From Bacillota bacterium (GTDB lineage Bacteria > Bacillota_I > Bacilli_A > RFN20 > CAG-288): a DNA stretch of 13,515 nucleotides. Location of the stretch: positions 1,654 through 15,168 of the forward strand of contig DNJQ01000110.1 in NCBI GenBank assembly GCA_003497225.1, written 5' to 3'. Under the pieces are notes generated by a model. That model did no database searches and was not told the origin of the DNA. It saw nothing but the letters and a program-made list of their open reading frames with translations. The position numbers and the translations under genes were made by a program. Positions 1 to 7,144 of the stretch are shown here, in pieces; the first letter of the stretch is position 1, and each line of letters opens with the position of its first letter.

Positions 1-105
1 ATCTCCCGTACTAACCATTCTGCTGACAATATGGGAAAAGTAACTACTAGAACTACCGAACCTCCCATAATAGCACTCACCAAATGGAAAATATGCGAGA
101 GGTAA
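1..105 (+). pseudogene. Frame-broken N-terminal fragment of the edge repeat module
   Basis: Reading from base 1, the frame is open from the window edge and ends at TAA 103-105. Residues from Met 31 read MGKVTTRT, then EPPIIALTKW. They match MGKVTVRT...FLALSPW of the right copy with a two-residue gap. A second start of the same module follows at 93 in another reading frame (MREVKVRS), 62 nt after the first ATG. The left edge therefore holds two successive module beginnings that cannot be read as one protein. It looks like a decayed or recombined junction. What lies upstream of base 1 is unknown. Confidence 0.45.
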
Positions 106-440
106 AGGTACGAAGTAGCTTTACCTCGAGGGGTTACATGTCATTCGGACCATGGAATTATGAGTCACAAAATTATGCTCTTGGTCAAATTAATTTAGGA
201 AGCAACCCATTAAGTAAAGTAGAGATTGTTTCTGTGTTAAATTCCTTTAATTACGCTACATTTTCATGGTGGTATGATGCACCATATGCAACTCCAAAAT
301 ACAATCCAAAAGTGTATATGAGTACCGTCCAAAGTGTATCAAAATCGTGGCTTTACGACTATCAAACCGGCCAAACAAATGGACTCGGAAGGCTGCCCGA
401 AGGAGGTGAAAAAAGTGGCAGTTATATCGTTAATGGCTGA
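84..440 (+). CDS. Hypothetical aromatic-rich module, left copy of the edge repeat family
   Basis: I do not recognise this protein family. The frame encodes 118 residues rich in Tyr, Trp, Asn, Ser and Gly, with no signal peptide, membrane segment or catalytic motif that I can see. Aligned without gaps from the Met at 93, it matches the minus-strand module at the other window edge: 25 of 53 residues identical, then 0 of 15, then 28 of 42, including KYNPKVY and a shared QTGQTNGL segment. There is no Shine-Dalgarno sequence before the Met codons at 84 or 93, and the matching Met of the right copy lies inside a longer open frame. The Met is therefore probably internal to a larger protein, and this copy is a fragment, donor cassette or pseudogene. 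The last residues (YIVNG) lie beyond the shared repeat. The 3' end overlaps the convergent chromate-transporter gene by 19 nt. Confidence 0.5.
   Translation: MENMREVKVRSSFTSRGYMSFGPWNYESQNYALGQINLGSNPLSKVEIVSVLNSFNYATFSWWYDAPYATPKYNPKVYMSTVQSVSKSWLYDYQTGQTNGLGRLPEGGEKSGSYIVNG
252..296 (+). other. Hypervariable 45-nt block of the left edge repeat
   Basis: These 15 codons (YATFSWWYDAPYATP) sit between conserved TCCTTTAAT (243-251) and AAATACAAT (297-305). The equivalent block in the right copy (13278-13322) has exactly the same length and encodes ISHHLYHFNYINCPE. Only 12 of 45 bases and 0 of 15 residues agree. The flanks are conserved at the nucleotide level, including most third codon positions. 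Confidence 0.7.
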
Positions 441-1021
441 TAGAAATTATATATTAATACGCCTAGTCCACCTGCAATTAATATTAAGAATATTGGATGT
501 AATTTGCTCTTAGTTAATTTATTAATTGTATATAAACCAACAAATAATATAATTTGCACCCAATCAAATGTTGCAAATTTCATTGTTTCAGGTTCATATG
601 TGAATATATTCGTAAATAAGAACCAAATACCTGTAGAAAGAATTAAACCTATTATAACAGGGTTAACATATTTAATAATTCTTCTAACATATTTATTTGA
701 AGCAAATGTTTGGAATATAGAAGCTATTATCAATATGATAATTAATGATGGAGTGATAACGCCTAAAGTAGCGCATAAAGAACAAAGTAGTTGCGTACCA
801 AAGTTAGCTCCGCCCTGTGTAGATCCAATAAATGTGGCAATATTTATTGCAAATGGTCCTGGTGTTGATTCACTTATTGCTATAAGTTGACTTAATTCAT
901 CTTCTGCTAACCAACCTAATTCTGTCATTTCTTCCGAAATAAGTGGAATCATGGCGTGTCCACCACCAAAGGTAAAGATACCGATTTTAAAGAAGATTAA
1001 AAACAATTGGAAGTAAATCAT
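422..1021 (-). CDS. Chromate transporter family protein, half-size subunit (second gene)
   Basis: A 199-residue integral membrane protein of the CHR/ChrA family (Chromate_transp domain). Near the N terminus it has FTFGGG (residues 16-21), then STPGP (52-56), followed by several long hydrophobic segments. These are family hallmarks. The length fits a single-domain 'short-chain' CHR protein, which normally works with a partner, here the upstream paralogue. The start ATG overlaps that gene's TGA by 4 nt (ATGA), and a strong ribosome binding site (AAAGGAGG) lies about 7 nt upstream, so the pair is probably translationally coupled. Family members export chromate or related anions; the true substrate here cannot be read from sequence. 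The TAA stop touches the boundary of the left edge repeat, and no terminator is visible downstream. Confidence 0.88.
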   Translation of the reverse strand: MIYFQLFLIFFKIGIFTFGGGHAMIPLISEEMTELGWLAEDELSQLIAISESTPGPFAINIATFIGSTQGGANFGTQLLCSLCATLGVITPSLIIILIIASIFQTFASNKYVRRIIKYVNPVIIGLILSTGIWFLFTNIFTYEPETMKFATFDWVQIILFVGLYTINKLTKSKLHPIFLILIAGGLGVLIYNFYQPLTI

Positions 1022-1692
1022 TTCTCTACCTCCTTTAAGCTCAGCGGGATTGCGCCATCTTTTCCCTCTTCTACGCCGTTAAGCATACTCATAGCACAAA
1101 GGCTAATAGAAAGTCCAAAGGCTATCAAGATAAAATTGATTGTTGAAAAATCAATATTAAAGAATTTAAACACTATAGCTGCTAAAGTTGTTACAACAGT
1201 TAATATACAAAAATATGCTGTCTTCTTCATTTTCTTAAAGAGTTTTTCGGCAGCAGAAATAATTAAAACTGCTACCGCAGCTTGAATGCCTATAAAGGCG
1301 TTCTTAACCCATTTAATTTTAATAAATTCATCAAAGAACAAAGATATAACGAAAATAATTATAAATGAAGGAAGAACTAAAGATAATGTAGCAATTAATG
1401 ATCCAAAAAATCCCCCAACTCTATATCCTACATATGTTGCAGTATTAACAGATACTGGACCTGGCGTAGATTCAGATATTATTAAAACATCCATTATTTC
1501 TATATCTGTCATCCATTTTTTCTTTTCTACTATTTCTCTTTGAATTAAAGGTAGCATGGCATACCCACCACCAAAAGTAAAAAGTCCGATACGGAAAAAG
1601 ACGAAAAAAAGACTCCAACACTTTTTTAGAGTTAGTTTTCCGTGAGAATTTTTCAGTTTGTGATAAAAATCCTTAACCTTATTTTTCTTCAT
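1018..1692 (-). CDS. Chromate transporter family protein, half-size subunit (first gene)
   Basis: A 224-residue paralogue of the downstream CHR protein. A basic cytoplasmic N-terminal stretch of about 25 residues is followed by FTFGGG at 38-43, STPGP at 75-79 and further hydrophobic helices. A hydrophilic C-terminal tail (VEEGKDGAIPLSLKEVEK) is absent from the partner. Two adjacent half-size CHR genes usually form a heteromeric transporter. The start lies 14 nt inside the upstream hydrolase gene and its ribosome binding site is weak (AAAGAAAG), which fits coupled translation. Chromate resistance is the namesake function of the family. In an organism of this kind the physiological anion is uncertain. 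Confidence 0.88.
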   Translation of the reverse strand: MKKNKVKDFYHKLKNSHGKLTLKKCWSLFFVFFRIGLFTFGGGYAMLPLIQREIVEKKKWMTDIEIMDVLIISESTPGPVSVNTATYVGYRVGGFFGSLIATLSLVLPSFIIIFVISLFFDEFIKIKWVKNAFIGIQAAVAVLIISAAEKLFKKMKKTAYFCILTVVTTLAAIVFKFFNIDFSTINFILIAFGLSISLCAMSMLNGVEEGKDGAIPLSLKEVEK

Positions 1693-2791
1693 CTTTCTTT
1701 TTCTTTCTAAAAAATCTATTCGATAAATAGGTGTGAATTATACTCTTCACTAAACCTTTTATCTCCTTTTGTACGCTTTCATCTTCCTTTTTGAAAAGCC
1801 TTTTGAAAGTTTTAAATAGCCGCAACCGATGTTTTCGTAGCTCTATTACGGTATTTATTTTAGCAGTATCAAAGAGCAAAAACACTCTATTAATATAAAA
1901 TTCTAGTTTTTCATCAGTTAAAGAATTATAAAAATTATCTAAAGATATCTTTATTGCCTTGGAACTTTTATGGTTATGAGAAAGTTGAATAAAATTTCCA
2001 TCTTTAGTAATATCCCATTTAAAGGGATTATGTTGATTTATTCCGGAATGGGCGGAACATTTTACTATCTTCGCTTTAGGAATACAGTTTAGTAAAACTC
2101 CGATAATTGAGTTAGCTGGAATAAATCTTTCTATTTTGTCTTCTATTCTTTGATAGCCTTCTAATGAAGTAATATCTTTTTTAAATCCCGGACCATCGTG
2201 ATCAAAAATTTTCGTTATTCTTTTTTGAAGTTTCTTTTCTACACTAAATGAAGAATAAATAGCTACATTACCACCTTTACTGTGACCACCGATATAGATA
2301 GGTAAAGAACTATCTTCATATTTTTTTATTACTTTCTCGATATACTTTTTTCCATAGGTGTGGGAAGGAATAACTTCGTGCAAAGCTAAATATAAATCTT
2401 CTTTCCATCCAGTTATCGTTATATCTGTTCCACGAAATCCAATATAAATAAAATCATCACACCTAAAAGTCATCGAAGCATATTGGATGATATTTGAATC
2501 AGAATTATCGATATGAAAATCTTCAATGATTATTTCTTTATATCTTTTAGCTGAACTAACAGCCTTAATAAATTTACGATAAGTTCCTGGATAAAGAGTT
2601 TTATCAGTTAATTTATTAATGCGGGAAGGGACAAACAAATTGCATACAGCTACTTTTTGATTAGAAGAAGATATGATATTTTCAAATAGCAAATATGTTA
2701 AGTTTGTTAGTATCAAACTATCTGCTGGTGAAAAAGGTAATTCAGAAAATGTCCTCTCACCATGCCTTTTTATGTATGTAGTTATATTCAC
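1679..2791 (-). CDS. Mbeg1-like (DUF2974) alpha/beta-hydrolase
   Basis: A 370-residue protein of the DUF2974/Mbeg1-like lipase superfamily. The N-terminal segment FSELPFSPADSLILTNLTYL is typical of the family. FRGTD at 119-123 is an oxyanion-region strand. GHSKGG at 169-174 is the nucleophile elbow (Ser171), DHDGPGF near 197-203 is a candidate acid, and His248 or His254 could complete the triad. The C-terminal tail is very Lys/Arg-rich. There is no signal peptide, so it is probably cytoplasmic; the substrate is unknown (lipid ester or thioester by family). It is the first gene of the operon with the two transporter genes. The start is GTG, as no in-frame ATG lies nearby. There is no Shine-Dalgarno, but a TAGAAT hexamer sits exactly 6 nt upstream, compatible with a leaderless mRNA. 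Confidence 0.85.
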   Translation of the reverse strand: MNITTYIKRHGERTFSELPFSPADSLILTNLTYLLFENIISSSNQKVAVCNLFVPSRINKLTDKTLYPGTYRKFIKAVSSAKRYKEIIIEDFHIDNSDSNIIQYASMTFRCDDFIYIGFRGTDITITGWKEDLYLALHEVIPSHTYGKKYIEKVIKKYEDSSLPIYIGGHSKGGNVAIYSSFSVEKKLQKRITKIFDHDGPGFKKDITSLEGYQRIEDKIERFIPANSIIGVLLNCIPKAKIVKCSAHSGINQHNPFKWDITKDGNFIQLSHNHKSSKAIKISLDNFYNSLTDEKLEFYINRVFLLFDTAKINTVIELRKHRLRLFKTFKRLFKKEDESVQKEIKGLVKSIIHTYLSNRFFRKKKKDEEK

Positions 2792-2796
2792 ATATA

Positions 2797-2810
2797 TATT
2801 CTATAGAATA
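2797..2810. promoter_or_regulatory. Perfect 14-bp palindrome, candidate operator
   Basis: TATTCTATAGAATA is its own reverse complement. It lies in the 128-nt gap between the hydrolase operon and the divergent PucR-like regulator, and covers the candidate -10 hexamer of the hydrolase gene. A dimeric regulator bound here would block that promoter; the adjacent regulator is the obvious candidate. This is inference, since AT-rich DNA can form such palindromes by chance. Confidence 0.4.
2798..2803 (-). promoter_or_regulatory. Candidate -10 element of the hydrolase operon (leaderless spacing)
   Basis: On the minus strand TAGAAT (5 of 6 to TATAAT) is followed by 6 nt (ATATAT) and then the GTG start. 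The expected transcription start falls on the start codon. I found no good -35 hexamer at 16-18 nt spacing, so support is weak. Confidence 0.3.
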
Positions 2811-2908
2811 ATCATAATTAATTCCACAAGCAAAAGTTACAACTTTTTACAAAATTTTCAATTTATCTAATGTATTTTGCCTTTAAAACAAGTAAGATAT
2901 TTATTAAA

Positions 2909-2914
2909 GAGGTG
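2909..2914 (+). promoter_or_regulatory. Ribosome binding site of the PucR-like regulator
   Basis: GAGGTG with a 5-nt spacer before the ATG at 2920 supports this start. I could not identify a convincing sigma-70 promoter upstream in the AT-rich gap. Confidence 0.7.
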
Positions 2915-2919
2915 AAAGA

Positions 2920-4038
2920 ATGAACCTATCAGAAATATTGCACAATATCATCTTAGACTTTGAATCGCTGAAAGAAGATGGGGATACATTAGGCTTTGTT
3001 AATGAAAAACAAAAAGTTTTTATATCTAGCGACGACTCAATTAAAAACAAAAGCTATAATGAAGCGCGACTTATTAGAAAGAAGGTGCGACAAAGGATAG
3101 TAATGGGAAGCTCGATGGGAAGAGTTGTTGAATTAAGGCCAGTCACATATTTAAACGAGATTATTACCGTTTCGGCAATCTTAACAAAACCAGATCGAAT
3201 TGAGGAAAAAGAAAAACTCGTAGATGAATTACTTCACAAATGGTTTTCTTTAGCGCAGAAAGAAAGAGTTGAAGAAAGTAAAAACAATGAAGAAAAATTA
3301 TTAAATGGACAAATTATTAATAATAAGTCTACTGAAAAAAAGATAAAGAAGAAAAAAACTCTCGATAAAAAACAAGTTGAAAAACTTTTGCTCGATAAAG
3401 ATTTTGCGTTTATTAAAGCGTGGCTAATCATTTCACCTTGCGCTAAAGAAGTTTCTTTTATGGAAGATTTAAAGAAACTATTTCCGAAAGGTAATATTGA
3501 AACTACCGATATCGGTATCATTGTTATTAGTAATGAAGAACCAAACGAAATATTATCGAATCTTGCTAATAAATATAATTGTTCAATCTATTCTTCATTT
3601 AAGTTTGATGAAAAGTTCAAAGATCAAATTAACAATGCTCTTTTATCATTAACCTATGTCCCTGATCCAATCAAAAAGAATGGAGTTATTGCTTATGAAG
3701 ACAACAAAGATCGTTCAAGCGTTATATTATCTTATCTAAATACACCATATCTATATTATAACGATATAAAATCTTTGCATCTTTTAAAAAGGAATGTTGG
3801 TCTTTATAACACATTCATGGCTTTTGTTAAAACACATTTTAATTTCAATAAAACGTGTGAAATATTAAAGGTTCACCGCAACACGGCATACAATAGATTA
3901 AAAATCATCGCTGATAAATTTCATAATAAATCCAATGATGAAGCATTTTTCTATCACCTTTATTCAATCTATATCTTATCTTTAGCCATGGAAAAAAACT
4001 TTTTACCTGATATAACTTTTAAAGACGCTCATTTATGA
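2920..4038 (+). CDS. PucR/CdaR-type helix-turn-helix transcriptional regulator
   Basis: A 372-residue protein with the PucR C-terminal HTH domain (HTH_30) at roughly residues 293-345. The segment TCEILKVHRNTAYNRLKII is the family signature, with VHRNTAYNRL at 318-327. The N-terminal 120 residues are not recognised. A lysine-rich linker (around 138-156, KKIKKKK) joins them to a middle domain that could be the degenerate GGDEF-like fold found in CdaR relatives. The family regulates catabolic or transport genes, often next to the regulator. Here the divergent hydrolase/CHR operon is the likely target, with a 14-bp palindrome between them. The 3' end overlaps convergent rlmH by 10 nt, leaving no room for a terminator between the two genes. 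The inducing signal is unknown. Confidence 0.78.
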   Translation: MNLSEILHNIILDFESLKEDGDTLGFVNEKQKVFISSDDSIKNKSYNEARLIRKKVRQRIVMGSSMGRVVELRPVTYLNEIITVSAILTKPDRIEEKEKLVDELLHKWFSLAQKERVEESKNNEEKLLNGQIINNKSTEKKIKKKKTLDKKQVEKLLLDKDFAFIKAWLIISPCAKEVSFMEDLKKLFPKGNIETTDIGIIVISNEEPNEILSNLANKYNCSIYSSFKFDEKFKDQINNALLSLTYVPDPIKKNGVIAYEDNKDRSSVILSYLNTPYLYYNDIKSLHLLKRNVGLYNTFMAFVKTHFNFNKTCEILKVHRNTAYNRLKIIADKFHNKSNDEAFFYHLYSIYILSLAMEKNFLPDITFKDAHL

Positions 4039-4505
4039 TACGTTTGATTAGCTATTATTTTATTAGCACGATATATTTGTTCCATGATGATGACTAAAGT
4101 CATGGGATGAAGGAAAGTCATTTCCGATAATTTTAAAAGTAAATCAGCACGAGTTCGGAGCTTATCGCTCAGCCCATAGGATGAACCAATGACTATTTTG
4201 ATGTTGCTTTTAATACTTTTATTTTCTTCAATATATTTAGCTAAACTAACTGAATCCATCATTTTTCCGTGTAAATCACAAAGGATTACTAAATCTTTAG
4301 AATTTATTCTCGCTAATACTTTCTCCGCCTCTTCATCTAATGATCTTTTAATTTGACTTTCGTTCGGCTCTTTTTTAAAAGAAGTTTCTTCAACAAAAAC
4401 AACCTCTGTTTCACCAAATGCTTGAAGCATCTTCTTATAATTTGCTACAGCTTCAACAAAGTAGTTTTCCTTAAGCTTACCAACAAGGATAAAAGTAAAC
4501 TTCAC
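4029..4505 (-). CDS. rlmH: 23S rRNA (pseudouridine1915-N3)-methyltransferase RlmH
   Basis: A 158-residue SPOUT-class methyltransferase that uses S-adenosylmethionine to methylate pseudouridine 1915 in helix 69 of 23S rRNA in assembled 70S ribosomes. Length and ends match the family: MKFTFILVGKLKE at the N terminus, the SAM-binding knot IVIGSSYGLS (105-113), the conserved MTFLHP and MEQIYRA segments and the invariant C-terminal YHK. The usual Arg after HxM is Thr here (HPMTLVI). The start is GTG, overlapping the TGA of yycJ (GTGA, 4 nt), with AGGGAG about 8-9 nt upstream. Last gene of the rplI operon, in the same neighbourhood as in Bacillus. It converges on the regulator gene with a 10-nt overlap. 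Confidence 0.95.
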   Translation of the reverse strand: MKFTFILVGKLKENYFVEAVANYKKMLQAFGETEVVFVEETSFKKEPNESQIKRSLDEEAEKVLARINSKDLVILCDLHGKMMDSVSLAKYIEENKSIKSNIKIVIGSSYGLSDKLRTRADLLLKLSEMTFLHPMTLVIIMEQIYRANKIIANQTYHK

Positions 4506-5257
4506 TTCACTAACTCCCTAATATATGTCGGTTCATCTTGTTTAAGATAATATACTTCAATGTTTTCCATTACTTTTCCTCTTTGAGCGATAAAGACTTC
4601 CTCATAGGCGCTTTTTATATGTTCAACCGTGTTACAATCGCGCGATATATGAGCAAACATTATAGCCTTTGTTTTTTCACCTACTAGGCAAGAAAGATAA
4701 TAAGAAGAATCATAGTTATTAAGATGTCCCGTAGAAGAAATGTTGCGCTTAATTAAATAGATTGGGCGATTTGACTTCATTTCCATCGTTGTATCATGAT
4801 TAGATTCAAATATATAATAATCAGCATCATTAGATAGTTCTAAAGTTTTTTCCGGAATAAAACCAGTATCAGTTATATATACTACTTTTTCTTTTGTATA
4901 ATTAGAAAACAAAATATATCCAAAACACGTAACATCGTGACTGAGTTTAACTGGAGTTACTTCAAATGTCCCAAAGCGATAAATCACATATGGTTTTAAA
5001 GCGTTTTGTTTATTTGAAACAATATCCTCTGGTCCAAATCTAATTTCATCTTTAAATTTATCTTGATGTTTGACGTGGTCTATGTGTCCATGAGTTAATA
5101 GTAACGCCAAAATATCGCTTGGGCCTTTACCAAGCGTTTCAAGACAATTTTTAACTCGAGTCAAAGCTAATCCGGCATCGATCATTAATAATGTCTTACC
5201 ATCATAAATTAAAGTCGAATTACCCGAACTTCCTGAACCTACATTAATTATTTTCAT
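4502..5257 (-). CDS. yycJ: YycJ/WalJ-like metallo-beta-lactamase-fold hydrolase
   Basis: A 251-residue MBL-fold protein. The metal-binding motif THGHIDH is at 55-61 (His56, His58, Asp60, His61); further ligands are likely His107 in LSHDV, Asp130 in YITDTG, and the SNHD segment at 152-155. SGNSTLI near the N terminus is typical of the YycJ/WalJ subgroup. Related proteins are 5'-3' exonucleases (WalJ/ExoN) implicated in mismatch repair or in coordinating division with replication in Gram-positives. The walKR genes that accompany it in Bacillus are not in the window. It lies between dnaB (14-nt overlap) and rlmH (4-nt overlap), with only a weak ribosome binding site, so expression is probably coupled to dnaB. 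Confidence 0.88.
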   Translation of the reverse strand: MKIINVGSGSSGNSTLIYDGKTLLMIDAGLALTRVKNCLETLGKGPSDILALLLTHGHIDHVKHQDKFKDEIRFGPEDIVSNKQNALKPYVIYRFGTFEVTPVKLSHDVTCFGYILFSNYTKEKVVYITDTGFIPEKTLELSNDADYYIFESNHDTTMEMKSNRPIYLIKRNISSTGHLNNYDSSYYLSCLVGEKTKAIMFAHISRDCNTVEHIKSAYEEVFIAQRGKVMENIEVYYLKQDEPTYIRELVK

Positions 5258-6695
5258 TTTTCAAAGACTCTAAAAAATAATCTGGGATTTCAAAGCGACA
5301 ATGAGGTTTATCAAATTGGAAAATAACTGTTCCTGTTCTTCCGTTACGGTTTTTAGCTACATCAAGTTCAACTTGTGATATACCACTGTCTTCCACATCT
5401 GAATCTCCTGGTGTTGGAACTTCAGTTGCTTCTTGTGCACCATCTTTTTTATCAGTTCCCTTATCTTGATCTTTATTGCGATAATAATCTGGACGATATA
5501 AAAGGTAGACCTGATCAGCATCTTGCTCAATAGCACCTGATTCACGAAGGTCTGATAACTCCGGATTATGGGTCTTTCTTTGATCAACACCACGGGAAAG
5601 CTGACTTAAAGCGAGAACTGGAATCTGTAAATCTTTCGCCAAGTTTTTTAAACTTTGGGAAATTAATGCCACTTCCTGCTGTCTATTTCCATCTTTTCTT
5701 TGAACATCAGGGACGATTAAACCGATATAATCAATAACTATAAGTCCTAAATCTGGGCGCGCTGCTTTAAGTTTTCTAGTTTTAGCTAAGATATCTCCAA
5801 GTTTTTGACCAGCAGTATCATCGATAAATATAGGTAACTTTTTAAGTTGCTCAATACCTGAGCTAATTAGTTTACGATTATCGATAATATCTTTCTCGTT
5901 GCTATCTTTATTTTCTAGAGCATAATGAATAGCACTTCCATCAAGACTTGTTTGATTTTGTAATAAACGCATGGCGATAAGCTTGCTATCCATTTCTAAG
6001 GAAAATATTCCAACAGTTCTTCCTTTCATAGCAACATTAAGGGCAAAGTTAAGTGCTAAAGCAGTTTTTCCTACCGAAGGTCTAGCGGCTAATATACATA
6101 AATATCCCGGTTGTAAGCCACCACTTAAACGATCTAGTTCATTATAACCTAAATTAATAACTTGATTAGGTTTACTAAATTCGATGACCATTTGCTCTAA
6201 AGCGTCATCGATTTTATAAAAGTCGGTAACTTCTCTTTGTTTAGTTATCGAGATAATTTTCGATTCAATTTGACTTAAGAACGAAGAATTATCAATGGCT
6301 TTTTCTTCATACATCTTTTGAAGTTCTTCAAAGGAAAGAAAACATTTACGAACCAAAGAACTATTCTTTTGTTTTCTGATATAAGTTTCTAAACTGCTAT
6401 TACCGATAGCCGCAGCTTCAAGAAGATCTAAGTAACCTTCTCCACCAGCAGCTTTTTTTAGTTTATTCGCTTCTAAAAAATCGAGGATTGTCGCATGATC
6501 AATAGTAAACTTTTTATCGGTAGAGTTTTTTAAAAAATCTGCGTATATCTCTTTTAAAGCATGAAAAACAATCTGGTTTTTCTTATCCGCTATATCATCC
6601 TCTTGAAGAGTTTCAAGAGCGACACGCGATTGTTCAGGATAAACTAAAATGTTACCAATAATAGCATTTTCAATTGATAGATTGTCCTGATTCAT
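5244..6695 (-). CDS. dnaB: Replicative DNA helicase DnaB (DnaC in Bacillus naming)
   Basis: A 483-residue hexameric helicase that unwinds DNA ahead of the replisome. The N-terminal helical domain spans about 1-105. The RecA-like ATPase has Walker A ARPSVGKT (204-211), FSLEM (231-235), Walker B LIVIDYIGL (318-326), LSQLSRGV (363-370) and SDLRESGAIEQDAD (381-394). The C-terminal NRNGRTGTV strand is conserved. The stretch at about 407-438 (KDQDKGTDKKDG... to DVEDSG) is a hydrophilic, mostly acidic insertion longer than the short linker usual after the Tyr-Arg motif. The N terminus is short, starting directly at NLSIENAIIG. The start overlaps the rplI stop by one base (TAATG), with AAAGGAGA upstream. 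Confidence 0.96.
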   Translation of the reverse strand: MNQDNLSIENAIIGNILVYPEQSRVALETLQEDDIADKKNQIVFHALKEIYADFLKNSTDKKFTIDHATILDFLEANKLKKAAGGEGYLDLLEAAAIGNSSLETYIRKQKNSSLVRKCFLSFEELQKMYEEKAIDNSSFLSQIESKIISITKQREVTDFYKIDDALEQMVIEFSKPNQVINLGYNELDRLSGGLQPGYLCILAARPSVGKTALALNFALNVAMKGRTVGIFSLEMDSKLIAMRLLQNQTSLDGSAIHYALENKDSNEKDIIDNRKLISSGIEQLKKLPIFIDDTAGQKLGDILAKTRKLKAARPDLGLIVIDYIGLIVPDVQRKDGNRQQEVALISQSLKNLAKDLQIPVLALSQLSRGVDQRKTHNPELSDLRESGAIEQDADQVYLLYRPDYYRNKDQDKGTDKKDGAQEATEVPTPGDSDVEDSGISQVELDVAKNRNGRTGTVIFQFDKPHCRFEIPDYFLESLKNENN

Positions 6696-7144
6696 TAACG
6701 AGTCTTCTCCTTTACATGAATATGAATAGTTGATACTACACCTTTATAAAGTTCAATTTTCATTTCACCTGTTCCAAAATAAGTGACTGGTTCAGCTTTA
6801 ACAAACTTCTTTTTATCAACATTATAACCTAATTTATTCAATTCATTTTCGATCTGTTTTAAAGATATTTGACCAATCATATAGCCGTTTCGACCACAAG
6901 AAGCCTCAAATTCCAATGTTACTTTATCAAGCTTTTCTTTAATAACTAGAGCTTCTTGCTTTAACTTTTCTTGGCGATCAGCTTCATCTTGTTGTTCTTT
7001 TTTATAATTGCGTAGGGCTTCTTCATTAAAAAGTTTTCCATATCCTTGTGGGATGATGTAATTAGCACCATATCCATCAGATACATTTACTACTTCGCCC
7101 TTTTTTCCAACTTTTTTTAAATCTTTAATCATCAATATTTTCAT
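6695..7144 (-). CDS. rplI: 50S ribosomal protein bL9
   Basis: A 149-residue bL9 protein. It has an N-terminal rRNA-binding domain (MKILMIKDLKKVGKKGEV, then VSDGYGANYIIPQGYG), a Lys/Glu/Gln-rich connecting helix (about 45-80) and a C-terminal globular domain. The start is the ATG at 7144, because GGAGGG lies about 7 nt upstream and the product then begins as the family does. A TTG five codons earlier falls inside that binding site and is rejected. It is the first gene of rplI-dnaB-yycJ-rlmH, and the rplI-dnaB pairing is the same as in Bacillus. A sigma-70-like promoter lies about 40 nt upstream. Confidence 0.96.
   Translation of the reverse strand: MKILMIKDLKKVGKKGEVVNVSDGYGANYIIPQGYGKLFNEEALRNYKKEQQDEADRQEKLKQEALVIKEKLDKVTLEFEASCGRNGYMIGQISLKQIENELNKLGYNVDKKKFVKAEPVTYFGTGEMKIELYKGVVSTIHIHVKEKTR

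Larger units (their letters stand above)
1..423 (+). repeat. Edge repeat, left copy (inverted relative to 13151-13515)
   Basis: Nucleotide homology to the reverse complement of 13151-13515 is seen in blocks. Positions 31-45 match 15/15, 220-233 match 14/14, 297-341 match 39/45, 348-382 match 33/35 and 409-423 match 15/15. Between the blocks similarity falls to background while lengths stay equal. Homology ends at 423, after AAAAAAGTGGCAGTT. Sampled 60-nt stretches contain 45% (101-160) and 52% (361-420) G+C, against 28% in the adjacent transporter gene (541-600). Confidence 0.75.

Noticed and set aside
84..95. ATG 84 or 93 as a genuine translation start of the left module
   Set aside because: No ribosome binding site precedes either, and the equivalent Met in the right copy is internal to a longer open frame. 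I keep the frame but doubt the start.
252..296. Variable region of a diversity-generating retroelement
   Set aside because: No reverse transcriptase or template repeat is in the window, the variable block is contiguous, and third codon positions vary as much as the others. This does not fit adenine-targeted mutagenesis of AAY codons.
504..890. Plus-strand open frame antisense to the second chromate-transporter gene
   Set aside because: It is a shadow of a well-supported membrane protein gene, with no ribosome binding site or recognisable product.
4029..4038. Bidirectional terminator between the regulator and rlmH
   Set aside because: The two genes overlap by 10 nt and no stem followed by a T-run is visible around the junction.
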